NCBI GenBank assembly: GCA_021788675.1
Contig: JAJYKI010000002.1
Coordinates: 1-22,032 of the forward strand
Source: a bacterium
GTDB lineage: Bacteria > Patescibacteriota > Saccharimonadia > Saccharimonadales > UBA4665
Direction: 5' to 3'
Length of the DNA stretch: 22,032 nt
Shown here piece by piece: positions 1-8,262 of the stretch; position 1 is the stretch's first letter; each line of letters opens with the position of its first letter. Under the pieces are notes generated by a model. It had not been told where the DNA came from, searched no databases, and saw only the letters and a list, made by a program, of their open reading frames with translations. Made by a program: the position numbers and the translations under genes.

Positions 1-1
1 G

Positions 2-76
2 ATTCTGCGTGAGAGAATACAATCATTAACAAGTAAGTTAGAAAGGACGCAGCGGGAGCTAGGCTACCATTATTAA
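2..76 (+). CDS. C-terminal tail of an unidentified coiled-coil protein (partial)
   Basis: The first bases are open in one plus frame for 24 codons up to a TAA at 74-76. The peptide ends in QRELGYHY and reads as a charged amphipathic helix with Leu/Ile/Glu/Arg spacing typical of a coiled coil. The gene would begin outside the window, so no function can be given. A 24-codon open stretch can arise by chance, and only the composition supports the call. Confidence 0.3.
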   Translation: MLRERIQSLTSKLERTQRELGYHY

Positions 77-345
77 CTAATCCTAACCATTAGCTCTTAC
101 GGTAACCTTTACTTACTATCTAACGCGGTCTAAAGCTAAACCGTTAACGCATCTTGATTTTTGTATATTTTAAATCGATAATTTCTGTCCTAAATAATAA
201 CGCGAGGCAGAAAGATCTATGACCGCCTAAAAAACCCTGCTTTTGCTGGTATCTAATCCAGGCGTCTATTTATGATTTTAACCTGGTTTTTGCCTTAAGG
301 GCAGCTGACGGCTGATCTTAAACCGGTCGTTTTAAGTCAAGTGTC

Positions 346-354
346 TGGTAGAAT
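346..354 (+). promoter_or_regulatory. Extended -10 promoter of the glycosyltransferase gene
   Basis: TGG followed by TAGAAT (349-354) forms an extended -10 element. Transcription would begin near 361, four bases before the ATG at 365, giving an almost leaderless message. No convincing -35 is seen. The upstream gap (77-340) shows no gene. It has a short dyad CTTAAA/TTTAAG around 317-336 and nothing else I can name. Confidence 0.4.
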
Positions 355-364
355 TGATTTAATT

Positions 365-1843
365 ATGTCTAACCTTTTACTTCTGATGGTCTTGAGTGGA
401 CTGGCGGAAGTAGCGATTAGCTATTGCTCGAATAGAAACCGACATCTTATTGGCCGCTTACTATTGTTTATAGAGGCAATACTGCTGGTTTTTGCAGTTA
501 CGTACTACGGTGATTTGTTATGGATAGATGTGCTTGGACTGGTTTGGCTATATCGCCTGTTTAACCTCTATCGGTTAGTTAATAGTCGTATTGACGAACG
601 ATTCCTACTTAACATTACCCGTAAAACTACTCTCAGGCTGTTACTGCTGCAAAGCGTGATTGCAGCAGTCGGAGTGCTTAGCGGTTTCATTAGTGGCGCT
701 TATTACAAGCAGTGGTATATTTTGTCGTTGGTCCAGCTTACCATCGCTGTGACGCTTTTGGTTTCGACAATGCGCCATAAAGCTGTGAGTAAAAGATTGT
801 TAGCTAGCCAGGTTTTGGCCGATAGCCAGGCTCCTACATTGAGTGTTGCCATCCCGGCCCGTAACGAAACTGACAACTTATACGATTGCTTGGTAAGTTT
901 ACTGGCCAGTGATTATCCCAAGCTGGAAATACTGGTGCTTGACGATAATTCGACGCTTAAGCGTACTCCGGAAATTATCCGGTCGTTTGCACACGACGGC
1001 GTGGAATTTGTGGCCGGCACAGAACTACCTGAAAGCGGTTGGCTAGCCAAGAACTGGGCTTATGAACAATTACTCGAAGCTGCCAATGGTGACTATGTTC
1101 TGTTTTGCGGTGCGGACACGCGTTTTACTCGTGAGTCACTCAGGACGCTGGTGGCAATTATGACTAGCCGCAGTAAAGATATGTTGTCGATTGTGCCGCG
1201 TAACCACCTAAATAGCGGATTGCAAACTAATGTGCTGCAGCCGATGCGTTATGCTTGGGAAATAAGCTTACCGAGAAGATGGTTTAAGCGGCCGCCGGTA
1301 CTGAGTACCTGCTGGATGGCTAAACGCGATTTTTTGCACTCTAGCGGTGGCTTTAAAGCTGTCAGTCGTCGGGTGGTATGCGAAAGTTATTTTGCACGAG
1401 AGGCAATTCGCCATGATGGCTATAGTTTTTTTCTTTTCGACGGTATAGACAGTTTTAAGCCGGCCGATGAGCAGTTAGAAACGGCCATCCGCTTAAGGTA
1501 TCCACAACTTAAACGTCAACCTGAGTTAGTAGCGCTGTTAAGTGTTATTGAGCTGTTTGGCATCCTAGGATCGATTGGAAGTGTTATATGGGGCGTCGTC
1601 CTAGGCAGTTACGTCGTCAGTCTAGTCGGTTTGTTGGCGGCTGTTTTGCTGTGTGTAACGTTTGCGCAAATATTTATGATTACTTATCGTAACAAGGCTG
1701 GTGTTGCCTATTGGTTGTGGCCGATTGGCTTTATGAGCGATATTTATCTCATGAATCTGTCGATGTGGCGTTATGAGTTCGGCCAAGTGCTATGGAAGGG
1801 TCGCAGCGTTGCTCCATCGGTTATGCATTTGGACAATCCTTAA
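365..1843 (+). CDS. Membrane-bound family 2 glycosyltransferase
   Basis: This is a polytopic inner-membrane glycosyltransferase that probably transfers a sugar from a nucleotide- or lipid-linked donor to a cell-envelope acceptor; the substrate is unknown. Numbered from a GTG at 341, hydrophobic segments lie at about residues 10-28, 38-75 and 97-142. A GT-A domain then starts at PTLSVAIPARNE (165-176), with LDDNS (Asp201-Asp202) and a DXD-like GADTRF (Asp259). Three or so membrane segments follow at about 400-480. The layout resembles hopanoid/ceramide-type GT2 proteins with membrane helices on both sides. I prefer the ATG at 365 (492 residues) over the GTG at 341, because an extended -10 box at 346-354 overlaps the GTG. 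The stop overlaps the convergent histidine kinase gene by four bases. The family is secure and the substrate is open. Confidence 0.85.
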   Translation: MSNLLLLMVLSGLAEVAISYCSNRNRHLIGRLLLFIEAILLVFAVTYYGDLLWIDVLGLVWLYRLFNLYRLVNSRIDERFLLNITRKTTLRLLLLQSVIAAVGVLSGFISGAYYKQWYILSLVQLTIAVTLLVSTMRHKAVSKRLLASQVLADSQAPTLSVAIPARNETDNLYDCLVSLLASDYPKLEILVLDDNSTLKRTPEIIRSFAHDGVEFVAGTELPESGWLAKNWAYEQLLEAANGDYVLFCGADTRFTRESLRTLVAIMTSRSKDMLSIVPRNHLNSGLQTNVLQPMRYAWEISLPRRWFKRPPVLSTCWMAKRDFLHSSGGFKAVSRRVVCESYFAREAIRHDGYSFFLFDGIDSFKPADEQLETAIRLRYPQLKRQPELVALLSVIELFGILGSIGSVIWGVVLGSYVVSLVGLLAAVLLCVTFAQIFMITYRNKAGVAYWLWPIGFMSDIYLMNLSMWRYEFGQVLWKGRSVAPSVMHLDNP

Positions 1844-2994
1844 GATATGTTGGCTGTTTCGTTCTTGGCTTTGGCTTCTACCGGGCTTATGTTTGGCATA
1901 TAAATTATAAAAGTTGAGCCTTTGTTTAGTTCGCTGGTAAAGCTGATGTCGGCGTTAGTCAATCTGGCAAGCTTCATTGTGACATAGAGCCCAAGCCCGG
2001 TACCGCTGGATTGACGAGTACGATAATCTTCCGAACGGAAAAACTTATCGAAAACCCGTTCCTGGTCGGACTTACTGATGCCGATACCGGTATCGGCGAC
2101 GCTAAATTCTATACCGTTGCCTTTTTGTTTGGCGCCGATTGTAATATAGCCTTTTTGGGTATATTTGATGGCGTTTGTAATGAAGTTCTGCAGTATTTCA
2201 CGGCAGTAGAGTTTTGAGGTGCTGAGCAGTTCGAGGTTGGGATCAATATCGGTCTTTATGCTCAGCCCTTTAGCGTCGGCGTCGGGCTGGTAATTACCCG
2301 CTAGTTCTAGAATCAGCTCGTGAACGTTGATCTGGTCGATTTCAATCGTAAGTTTACCCCGTTCCGCTCGGCTTAAGGTTGATAGATCATTGATCATGTC
2401 CGAAAGATACAAAACCTGATTATGGGCGTCTTTCAGAGCTTTGGTAACCATTTGGATGTCGCCGTTTTTTTCAACTATTAACTGGGCGTTGGAAATATTA
2501 CCTTCAGCAATGGCAATTGGTGTTCTTAGCTCGTGCGAGACTACGCTGATAAATTCATCGCGTTCTTCTTCGAGTGATTTTTCAGTCGTAATATCCCTGA
2601 GCATTATGACGTAGCCTTCAAGACCGTCTTGGCCATAGCTCAGGTGTACGGGTGCAATACTAATATAGAGATTTGATGCACTGCCGTCTTTGTAGACAAT
2701 CCTCAAATCACGGTTAACAGTCGGGAGCTTGGTTGATTCAACCAACGTTAAGACATCGACTGGATGGTTGTTTTTGTCAATCAGATCCATTAAGTCGTCC
2801 AGCGAATCACCGATCTTGACGTTGTTTCTATCCAAAACGTTCAGCGTGGCACTGTTAAATAAAACTACTTTACTGTGGCTGTTGACGGCAATCACTCCGT
2901 CGGCCATGCTGTTGATAAGACTGGTCAGACGACCATAAGCTAAGCTGTCAATTTTGCTTAATTCTGCGATTGTGTGTTCCATTGGCGTGTCCAT
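1840..2994 (-). CDS. Soluble PAS-domain sensor histidine kinase
   Basis: Two-component sensor kinase that autophosphorylates on a histidine and passes the phosphate to a response regulator. An N-terminal PAS domain covers about 25-137. The H-box SHELRTP has the phosphoacceptor His154. The N-box has Asn270 and Asn274, G1 is DTGIGIS (301-307), the F-box is FDKFF (315-319), and G2 is GTGLGL (331-336), so the catalytic core is complete. No membrane segment or signal peptide is visible, so sensing is probably cytoplasmic through PAS or a bound partner. No response regulator lies in the window, making it an orphan kinase here. It is last of a minus-strand run with the metallopeptidase (40-base gap) and P-loop kinase. 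A TATACT box lies five bases before the ATG inside the dyad TCTATA-g-TATAGA, so it may also have its own promoter. Met5 is an alternative start. Confidence 0.93.
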   Translation of the reverse strand: MDTPMEHTIAELSKIDSLAYGRLTSLINSMADGVIAVNSHSKVVLFNSATLNVLDRNNVKIGDSLDDLMDLIDKNNHPVDVLTLVESTKLPTVNRDLRIVYKDGSASNLYISIAPVHLSYGQDGLEGYVIMLRDITTEKSLEEERDEFISVVSHELRTPIAIAEGNISNAQLIVEKNGDIQMVTKALKDAHNQVLYLSDMINDLSTLSRAERGKLTIEIDQINVHELILELAGNYQPDADAKGLSIKTDIDPNLELLSTSKLYCREILQNFITNAIKYTQKGYITIGAKQKGNGIEFSVADTGIGISKSDQERVFDKFFRSEDYRTRQSSGTGLGLYVTMKLARLTNADISFTSELNKGSTFIIYMPNISPVEAKAKNETANIS

Positions 2995-3034
2995 TCTATA
3001 GTATAGAAGGAGTCAGCTTATGGCAATTGTGATT

Positions 3035-3736
3035 TTAGGTAATTATGTCCGGCCGGTAACGGCGGATACTGCTTCGGAGTTGTCGGGCGTTCGATTCTAG
3101 ATTCTCAAGCGTTGACCAGAAGTCGGGACCATGATTTAAGTGTTTGGTGTGAGTTAGCTCGTGTAAGATTACGTAATCGATCAGCTCCCATGGTAATTGA
3201 ATGAGATAAAGGTTTAAAACGATGTTTTGCGCGTGGTCACAACTTCCCCATCTGCGCGTCAGGCGTTTTATCTTTACGCCGCTATATTCCAGTTCATGCT
3301 TAAGGGCTAATTGCTGGACTCTCTTAGGCAGTAGGCTTTCGGCCTGAATCCGCAAGGCCTTAATTGAAGCTTTAACAGCCGATGCCTGGACCGATTCTTG
3401 GGCGTAGTTAAAACTAGTCGGATGGTAGATGTTTATCTGATTGTCTTTGATGAGTGTTTTGACGCCCAGGCTGTTAATAGTGGGTATAAAAGCTAAGCGG
3501 TGCGCTTTGCCGATCATTTTGCCCGGCACTAGTAATTGGGATTTCGGCAACTGATGCACGATCCAGTCTTTTTTGTTCTTGGCAAAGTTAACTCCCGCAC
3601 TATATGGCACCCAGGACGGGATTGAGACCCTAACTTCGCCAGACGGAGAGATGCTCAGACGGAGATGGCGGTTAGATTTTCGCTTGGCAATTTTTATTAT
3701 ACCAACGTCTTGCAGTTGGAACGTTTTGCTGGGCAT
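3035..3736 (-). CDS. YgjP-type (DUF45) zinc metallopeptidase
   Basis: Predicted cytoplasmic zinc-dependent metallopeptidase of the YgjP/WLM/SprT-like group. The HExxH zinc site is HELTH (192-196). The third ligand is probably the histidine in NHGPDFW (201-207). The family signature RRWGSC (161-166) precedes it, and the N-terminal half is the beta-rich segment typical of DUF45 proteins. At 233 residues it has normal length. The physiological substrate of this family is not established. In several bacteria it sits next to nucleases or restriction genes, but here its neighbours are a P-loop kinase 16 bases upstream and a histidine kinase 40 bases downstream, suggesting one transcript. Family confidence is high. 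Confidence 0.9.
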   Translation of the reverse strand: MPSKTFQLQDVGIIKIAKRKSNRHLRLSISPSGEVRVSIPSWVPYSAGVNFAKNKKDWIVHQLPKSQLLVPGKMIGKAHRLAFIPTINSLGVKTLIKDNQINIYHPTSFNYAQESVQASAVKASIKALRIQAESLLPKRVQQLALKHELEYSGVKIKRLTRRWGSCDHAQNIVLNLYLIQLPWELIDYVILHELTHTKHLNHGPDFWSTLENLESNARQLRSSIRRYRPDIIT

Positions 3737-3752
3737 AGCTCTTTCATTATAG

Positions 3753-4418
3753 TTATCTAATCACGATATTGCGACGCCGATTCATATCGACTCGGCCGGC
3801 GGTAGGATTCGGCACTAGGTTCATGAGTTCTGGTTTGGCAACGCCGGTTTTGGTGTCGTCAATCCGGACTACGCCCATATCATTAAGTTTTTTCATGATG
3901 GCTCCGAGCTGAGTGTTAAAGACATGTTTGCCACTAACAACAACATAGTCTTCGGTATTGGCCGGATTTTGCATATGGCTGGCAATATTGTCAAAAAGCT
4001 TTTGATCGACACTTACGGCATAGCGGTCGTCGGTTTTGCGTCTATCTCGCTGTTGTGTTCGTAAATAGGCCGAATCGACATCAATCTGGACCCAAATTAC
4101 CAGTGGTTTGGCTTGGCATTTGCGGGCCATTTCACGCATTTGGTGACGCTGGGCCGATCGGAGGGCGTTAGCGTCATAAATAACACTGATACCGGCATTC
4201 AAAAACTCTTCCGTCATGTAGTCCATTAACTGGTTAATGACATTGTTCTCGGCTTTGTCGTATTTAGGATTGGAAAATAGTTCGGTACGGATACGATCGC
4301 CTTGAACATGAGCCGCTTTGATGTGGTCGGACAGCTGCCTGGCTACGTAACTTTTCCCAGATCCAGGGAATCCGTAAAGCATAATAAGGAGCGGTTTGGT
4401 GGGCACGACTTTACTCAT
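3753..4418 (-). CDS. AAA_33/zeta-toxin-like P-loop kinase
   Basis: A P-loop NTPase of the small-molecule or nucleic-acid kinase type. Walker A is GFPGSGKS (16-23). QGDRIRTELF (39-48) resembles the substrate-binding segment of polynucleotide-kinase and zeta-like kinases. VIYDAN (79-84) is the Walker-B-like strand, and RDRRKTDDRY (124-133) looks like an arginine-rich lid. The C-terminal 40 residues are polar and unassigned. The substrate could be a nucleotide, an RNA/DNA 5' end or a small metabolite. The zeta-toxin fold is similar, but no antitoxin gene is adjacent, so a toxin role is not supported. It is probably the first gene of the minus-strand run ending with the histidine kinase. A TATACC box nine bases upstream of the ATG may be its -10. 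Confidence 0.8.
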   Translation of the reverse strand: MSKVVPTKPLLIMLYGFPGSGKSYVARQLSDHIKAAHVQGDRIRTELFSNPKYDKAENNVINQLMDYMTEEFLNAGISVIYDANALRSAQRHQMREMARKCQAKPLVIWVQIDVDSAYLRTQQRDRRKTDDRYAVSVDQKLFDNIASHMQNPANTEDYVVVSGKHVFNTQLGAIMKKLNDMGVVRIDDTKTGVAKPELMNLVPNPTAGRVDMNRRRNIVIR

Positions 4419-4449
4419 TGTTTATTAGGTATAGCATAATCTGTTGGAT

Positions 4450-4478
4450 TTGGGTAGTATTTAGAAGGTAGATATAAT
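4450..4478 (+). promoter_or_regulatory. Promoter of tRNA-Trp
   Basis: TTGGGT (4450-4455) and TATAAT (4473-4478) are separated by 17 bases, with the -10 box matching consensus. Transcription would start near 4485, about 50 bases before the mature tRNA-Trp. Confidence 0.65.
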
Positions 4479-4533
4479 ATAAAAATGTTTTTAAGACGTT
4501 TCGCTCTTTTTTTAACCTACATCTACTAAATTT

Positions 4534-4609
4534 AGGGGAGTAGCTCAGCTGGTAGAGTCCCGGTCTCCAAAACCGGTTGTCGCAGGTTCGAATCCTGTCT
4601 CCCCTGCCA
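4534..4609 (+). tRNA. tRNA-Trp (CCA anticodon)
   Basis: The cloverleaf is complete. The acceptor AGGGGAG pairs with CTCCCCT, discriminator G and an encoded CCA follow, the anticodon stem is CCGGT/ACCGG with loop CTCCAAA (anticodon CCA), and the T-arm holds GTTCGAATC. It reads UGG only, which agrees with TGA acting as a stop in this genome. The more AT-rich accessory block begins directly after it. Confidence 0.96.
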
Positions 4610-4741
4610 TGATGTATACCAAAAGCGGCAGCAAACCTATAATAATAGTGTGTCTGATAGATAAAGATTGTGGTCAGCTCAATTTCTAAATGGTTTAATT
4701 AGAATAAATGTTGCCTAATATATTAGAAAATAAGCTTAGAT

Positions 4742-5305
4742 ATGGTTACATTAGCAAGATTTGATAAAAGCCCCGGACCGAGCAATCTACTATGGTTTGA
4801 TGGTGAATATACAGGTTTAGAGCCTTCTCATGATTTAATTTTAGAGATTGGCTTTATTGCTACTGACTTTGAATTAAATCCTCTAGGGAGCTACACAAAC
4901 TTTATAAAGCACGAAGATGACACTATTAGAACTCTTATGCAACAAAATCATCACTGGGATACCAGGACAGAAGAGATGGAACAATTTATTGAAGGCTGCT
5001 CTACCGGCTTACCAATTCTTGAAGCAGATCTAGCCCTATCAGGAATTGCTAAAAAAATTACCGGGAATCAGCCAGGAATTCTAGCAGGTAATTCTCTGTT
5101 TACTGATCGAAAATTTATATCATCCTATTTACCTAATTTTGCTTCTTTATTGCATTATAGAATGCTAGACGTATCATCGTTTAAGTTATATATTCAAGCA
5201 ACGCAAGGAATTGAATTTAGAAAAAATCTAAAGCATCGAGCTTTTGATGATATTCAGGAGTCAATTGAAGAATTTAGAGCTATTTCGGAATTATTAGAAA
5301 AATGA
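4742..5305 (+). CDS. orn: Oligoribonuclease (DEDDh 3'-5' exonuclease)
   Basis: Degrades very short RNA oligonucleotides (2-5 nt, including pGpG) to mononucleotides and so finishes RNA turnover. The DEDDh residues are visible. Asp20 and Glu22 lie in WFDGEYTGL, Asp122 in the NSLFTD segment, and His165 with Asp170 in KHRAFDD. The phrase YRMLDVSSFK (139-148) matches the family's YRNLDVST region. The 187 residues match the usual Orn length (about 180). It is the first gene after tRNA-Trp and stands alone on the plus strand, with 18 bases to the convergent aminotransferase. No clear Shine-Dalgarno precedes the ATG. Codon use is AT-rich like the rest of the block, so it may be acquired. Its closeness to true Orn, as opposed to other DEDDh nucleases, is well supported by motif order. 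Confidence 0.88.
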   Translation: MVTLARFDKSPGPSNLLWFDGEYTGLEPSHDLILEIGFIATDFELNPLGSYTNFIKHEDDTIRTLMQQNHHWDTRTEEMEQFIEGCSTGLPILEADLALSGIAKKITGNQPGILAGNSLFTDRKFISSYLPNFASLLHYRMLDVSSFKLYIQATQGIEFRKNLKHRAFDDIQESIEEFRAISELLEK

Positions 5306-5323
5306 TTAATAATCTTCTTTTTA

Positions 5324-6586
5324 TTATCTTAGGCTTTTATTTTTTCTAATATAGTTTGAAACCTTAGTGATACCTTTAATATAGGCATGTACTATATTTA
5401 TGTCATTACTTGTGGCCCATACCGGAAGTTTAATAATACTATTTTGGAACTTTACCGCGTTAGTAAATCCTGTTTGTTTTACTAATGGACCATGATACAT
5501 TCTACCAATGATTTTCTCTGGATTAGTAAATAAGGGTAGCTCATTAATTACTCCGGTAGATCCAGGAATATCGACTTCGACAAGTCCTTCAGCTACTAAC
5601 GCATCCACATACTCTTCTCTACTTATTCCGTAAGCAGCTTCGGGATTAAACTTAAAGTTATATGCATACCAACTATTCTGAACATTGGGTTTTATTTCAG
5701 GAACTGTAATAAATTCGTATGCACTCAGTGCTTCATTAAACAATTCTGCATATTTTTGCTTCTGTATAATAAATTCATCAAGATGCCTAAACTGCTGTAA
5801 AGCTAATGCTACTGCTAATGGATGCGATCTAAGTTTTAGACCCAGACCTGTAAGCGAGTAATCTCGTAATGGATTATCTTTATCGATTTCTTGTAAGGGC
5901 CGCTTATTATAGTGACCTTGCAACAAAGCTCTGCTATATATATTTTTATTATCAGTAAGCATAATACCTCCCTCGCCCCCGGAAATAATCTTAGGCCCTT
6001 GCAAGCTCCAGCTAGCTGCATCGCCAAAACTACCCACTTTCCTGCCATAGATCGATGCACCATGGGCATGAGAGCAATCCTCAAGTAAAATTAGCATATT
6101 TTTTTCACAAAAATCCTTTATCTTTTCAATATCCCTTACGGGCACTCCCCACATATGAGTAACAATTACCGCCTTAGTTTTATTAGTAAGTTTTGATTTT
6201 AGGCTTTCAAATGACATATTTCCTTCGTCATCGCTATCACAGAAAATTGGTACAGCCCCCATGTACATCATAGGGCTTACTGTCGCATGAAAAGTATAGA
6301 CAGGACACATTACCTCGTCACCTGGCTGAAGGTTTATAGCTTCATCCATAGAGAATATAGCTGATGTACCAGAATTTGAAAGTAATCCATACTCTCGCTT
6401 GTGATATTTAGAAAATGCTTCTTCGAATTCTTCAATTACTCCAGAACGATCATAAATAGATATTGAGGTATGTAGTTGACCTAAAACCGCTTTTTCTGCT
6501 TCAGAATCAATTTTTGGCCATTCAAATCTTGCACTCGACTGATCAATAACTGAATCTCCGCCATTGATTGCAAGCCTATCGCTCAT
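5324..6586 (-). CDS. DegT/DnrJ/EryC1/StrS-family PLP aminotransferase
   Basis: PLP-dependent sugar or cyclitol aminotransferase that converts a keto-sugar or keto-cyclitol to the amino form using glutamate or glutamine. The PLP lysine is Lys199 in SLQGPKIISGGEGG (194-207). The PLP-pyridine aspartate is Asp170 in LLEDCSHAHG, and NSGTSA (71-76) forms the phosphate-binding turn. At 420 residues it is the usual family length or slightly longer. The start overlaps the 3' end of the dehydrogenase gene by 11 bases, so the two are almost certainly translated together. Pairing of a Gfo/Idh dehydrogenase with a StrS-type aminotransferase is the standard two-step route from an alcohol to an amine on a ring. 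An amidinotransferase in the same block makes a streptidine-like use attractive. Other options are an amino sugar for envelope polysaccharide. Confidence 0.9.
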   Translation of the reverse strand: MSDRLAINGGDSVIDQSSARFEWPKIDSEAEKAVLGQLHTSISIYDRSGVIEEFEEAFSKYHKREYGLLSNSGTSAIFSMDEAINLQPGDEVMCPVYTFHATVSPMMYMGAVPIFCDSDDEGNMSFESLKSKLTNKTKAVIVTHMWGVPVRDIEKIKDFCEKNMLILLEDCSHAHGASIYGRKVGSFGDAASWSLQGPKIISGGEGGIMLTDNKNIYSRALLQGHYNKRPLQEIDKDNPLRDYSLTGLGLKLRSHPLAVALALQQFRHLDEFIIQKQKYAELFNEALSAYEFITVPEIKPNVQNSWYAYNFKFNPEAAYGISREEYVDALVAEGLVEVDIPGSTGVINELPLFTNPEKIIGRMYHGPLVKQTGFTNAVKFQNSIIKLPVWATSNDINIVHAYIKGITKVSNYIRKNKSLR

Positions 6587-7625
6587 TTTTACTTACCATT
6601 TTCTCAAGATACACATTCGGGTCTCTAGAATCATGGTACTTGTTTGAATCATAGGCCGTTTCAACAAATGCTATATGCTCAAAGTGCTCAATTTTTTCAG
6701 CAATATGTGCAGAGTGATTCCTTTGTATTCTCTGGGCAAAGTCTTCTAGTTGATCTATGGCAGCAGATGGCCAGTGACCTTTTCTTTCGAGAACTTCAAT
6801 CTCGTTGCCATCTAAATCTAACCGGCAGACTCTGCCAGGCTGTACTCGGACACTTCCTTTAGAACCATACACTGTTAGCGACTCCTCTTTTTGGGGATAT
6901 ACCCTAGATATAATAATGTTCCCGAGAACCCTGCCTTTGTCGTCACCCTTATCATTATATGTAAAGCTTAATAATGCAGTGTCTTCAACATCGTATTTTT
7001 GATTTTCTCTATTACCGCTAGACATTCTGCAAGTTAAAGAATCGGGCAAGCCAAAATACCAAATAATAAGATCAACAAAATGATAGCCCATATCCATTAG
7101 GGCTCCACCACCAGCGCTTTTTTTTGAAGCACGCCAACCCTCATCTAGATGGCCAATATTTAAAGTGTATCTTCCTTCAATTGAATATATTCTGCCAATT
7201 CGCTTCATAAGCTGCTTATACGTTACAAATATTGGGTTGAATCGACGTTGCAAAGTTACATAAATTGAAATCTTTGAATCATTAACTATCTTTTTAAGTT
7301 CGTTAGCTTCTTTAATTGATACTGCAAAAGGTTTTTCTTTGATAATGTCAATATTGTATTTAGCTAATTTCTTAATTATTGAAAGGTACTGCGTGTGCGG
7401 TACTGCAATAATAGCAACATCAGTCTTTTCTCCCCACGTCTCAATTAAGTCATCTATATTGCTATACCCTGGAACTGAATATTCTTTAGATACGATTTTA
7501 ACTTTTGCATTATCAGAGTCTGTTACGGCTAATAGATTAAACATAGAACTTTCCCAGATCGCTGGTAAGTGGTCCTCGGTGCTTTGTTTTCCTAGGCCAA
7601 TAGCAACTATATTAAGAGGTTTCAT
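6576..7625 (-). CDS. Gfo/Idh/MocA-family NAD(P)-dependent oxidoreductase
   Basis: Oxidises a sugar or cyclitol hydroxyl to a ketone with NAD(P), or catalyses the reverse. The N-terminal Rossmann fold begins IVAIGLGK (6-13), with a GxGxx variant in place of the full GxGxxG. The EKP motif is at 97-99 (KEKPFA). The catalytic signature GGGALMDMGYH (172-182) carries Asp178 and His182. At 349 residues it is normal for the family, which includes inositol dehydrogenases and UDP-sugar 3-dehydrogenases. It is first of a two-gene unit with the aminotransferase, supplying the keto substrate. A perfect TATAAT lies eight bases before the ATG, suggesting a leaderless message. The family is certain; the substrate is not determined by sequence. 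Confidence 0.9.
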   Translation of the reverse strand: MKPLNIVAIGLGKQSTEDHLPAIWESSMFNLLAVTDSDNAKVKIVSKEYSVPGYSNIDDLIETWGEKTDVAIIAVPHTQYLSIIKKLAKYNIDIIKEKPFAVSIKEANELKKIVNDSKISIYVTLQRRFNPIFVTYKQLMKRIGRIYSIEGRYTLNIGHLDEGWRASKKSAGGGALMDMGYHFVDLIIWYFGLPDSLTCRMSSGNRENQKYDVEDTALLSFTYNDKGDDKGRVLGNIIISRVYPQKEESLTVYGSKGSVRVQPGRVCRLDLDGNEIEVLERKGHWPSAAIDQLEDFAQRIQRNHSAHIAEKIEHFEHIAFVETAYDSNKYHDSRDPNVYLEKMVSKNER

Positions 7626-7633
7626 TTAGCGAT

Positions 7634-7639
7634 ATTATA
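7634..7639 (-). promoter_or_regulatory. -10 box of the dehydrogenase-aminotransferase unit
   Basis: Perfect TATAAT on the minus strand, with eight bases between its end and the dehydrogenase ATG. Transcription would start at or next to the ATG. The -35 region is not recognisable. Confidence 0.45.
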
Positions 7640-7688
7640 CTACATATGTTATAGTATTAATAATTACTTAAGAAAAATTTAAGATTTA

Positions 7689-8240
7689 ATGTCAAACCCA
7701 GAAAATTCAAGCATTGAGTTAGAGCTAACGTTCCTGGCGAGTAGAATTCCTAGCGAAGTTCAAGGTGTTACACCTCACCACTTATTAGACATATATATAC
7801 CCGAAGACTTAACAGCTCATTCACGATTAAGAATTCGTCAAGACAATAACCATTATGAGATTACCAAAAAGTTACCAATAATAGCCAACGATGCTTCTGT
7901 ACAAGTTGAGCACACTATACCATTAGATAATAACGAATTTTTGGCACTAAGTCGGGTAAGCAATAAAATTATAGAAAAGGACAGGTACAAGGTAGTTATT
8001 GATGGTCATGTAGCAGAGGTAGATGTATTTATGGGCGCACTAAGAGGCTTGGTATTAATTGATTTTGAATTCGAAAATTCAGCATCTAAACTAGCTTTTT
8101 CACCTCCAGGCGTATGTCTTGCTGAAGTAACACATGAAGATTTTATTGCAGGCGGAAATCTAGCCGGCAGAACATATGCAGGAATTGAAGATGAACTGGC
8201 TAAATTTTCTTACAGGCCACTTGAATATAATATCTTGTAA
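7689..8240 (+). CDS. CYTH-domain protein (triphosphate-tunnel fold)
   Basis: CYTH/triphosphate-tunnel enzymes bind organic or inorganic triphosphates in a beta barrel lined by Glu, Arg and Lys, and hydrolyse or cyclise them. Here the first strand has Glu10 and Glu12 in IELELTF. Then come RLRIR (46-50), EITKK (57-61), EKDRYKV (96-102), AEVDVF (109-114) and FEFEN (126-130). This is the alternating charged-strand order of the fold. The signature normally reads ExExK, but the Lys position is Thr14 here, so activity or substrate may differ. At 183 residues it is a single-domain protein without a CHAD partner. It is alone on the plus strand between two minus-strand genes. Triphosphatase activity is the default guess and adenylate cyclase is less likely. 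Confidence 0.75.
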   Translation: MSNPENSSIELELTFLASRIPSEVQGVTPHHLLDIYIPEDLTAHSRLRIRQDNNHYEITKKLPIIANDASVQVEHTIPLDNNEFLALSRVSNKIIEKDRYKVVIDGHVAEVDVFMGALRGLVLIDFEFENSASKLAFSPPGVCLAEVTHEDFIAGGNLAGRTYAGIEDELAKFSYRPLEYNIL

Positions 8241-8262
8241 CCAATATCTAAAATGACTTGTC

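Noticed and set aside
341..364. GTG start adding eight residues to the glycosyltransferase
   Set aside because: An extended -10 box overlaps it and the ATG at 365 begins directly before the first membrane helix; the GTG remains possible.
3753..4418. Zeta toxin of a toxin-antitoxin pair
   Set aside because: There is no small antitoxin gene adjacent and the kinase sits in a run with unrelated enzymes; only the fold is shared.
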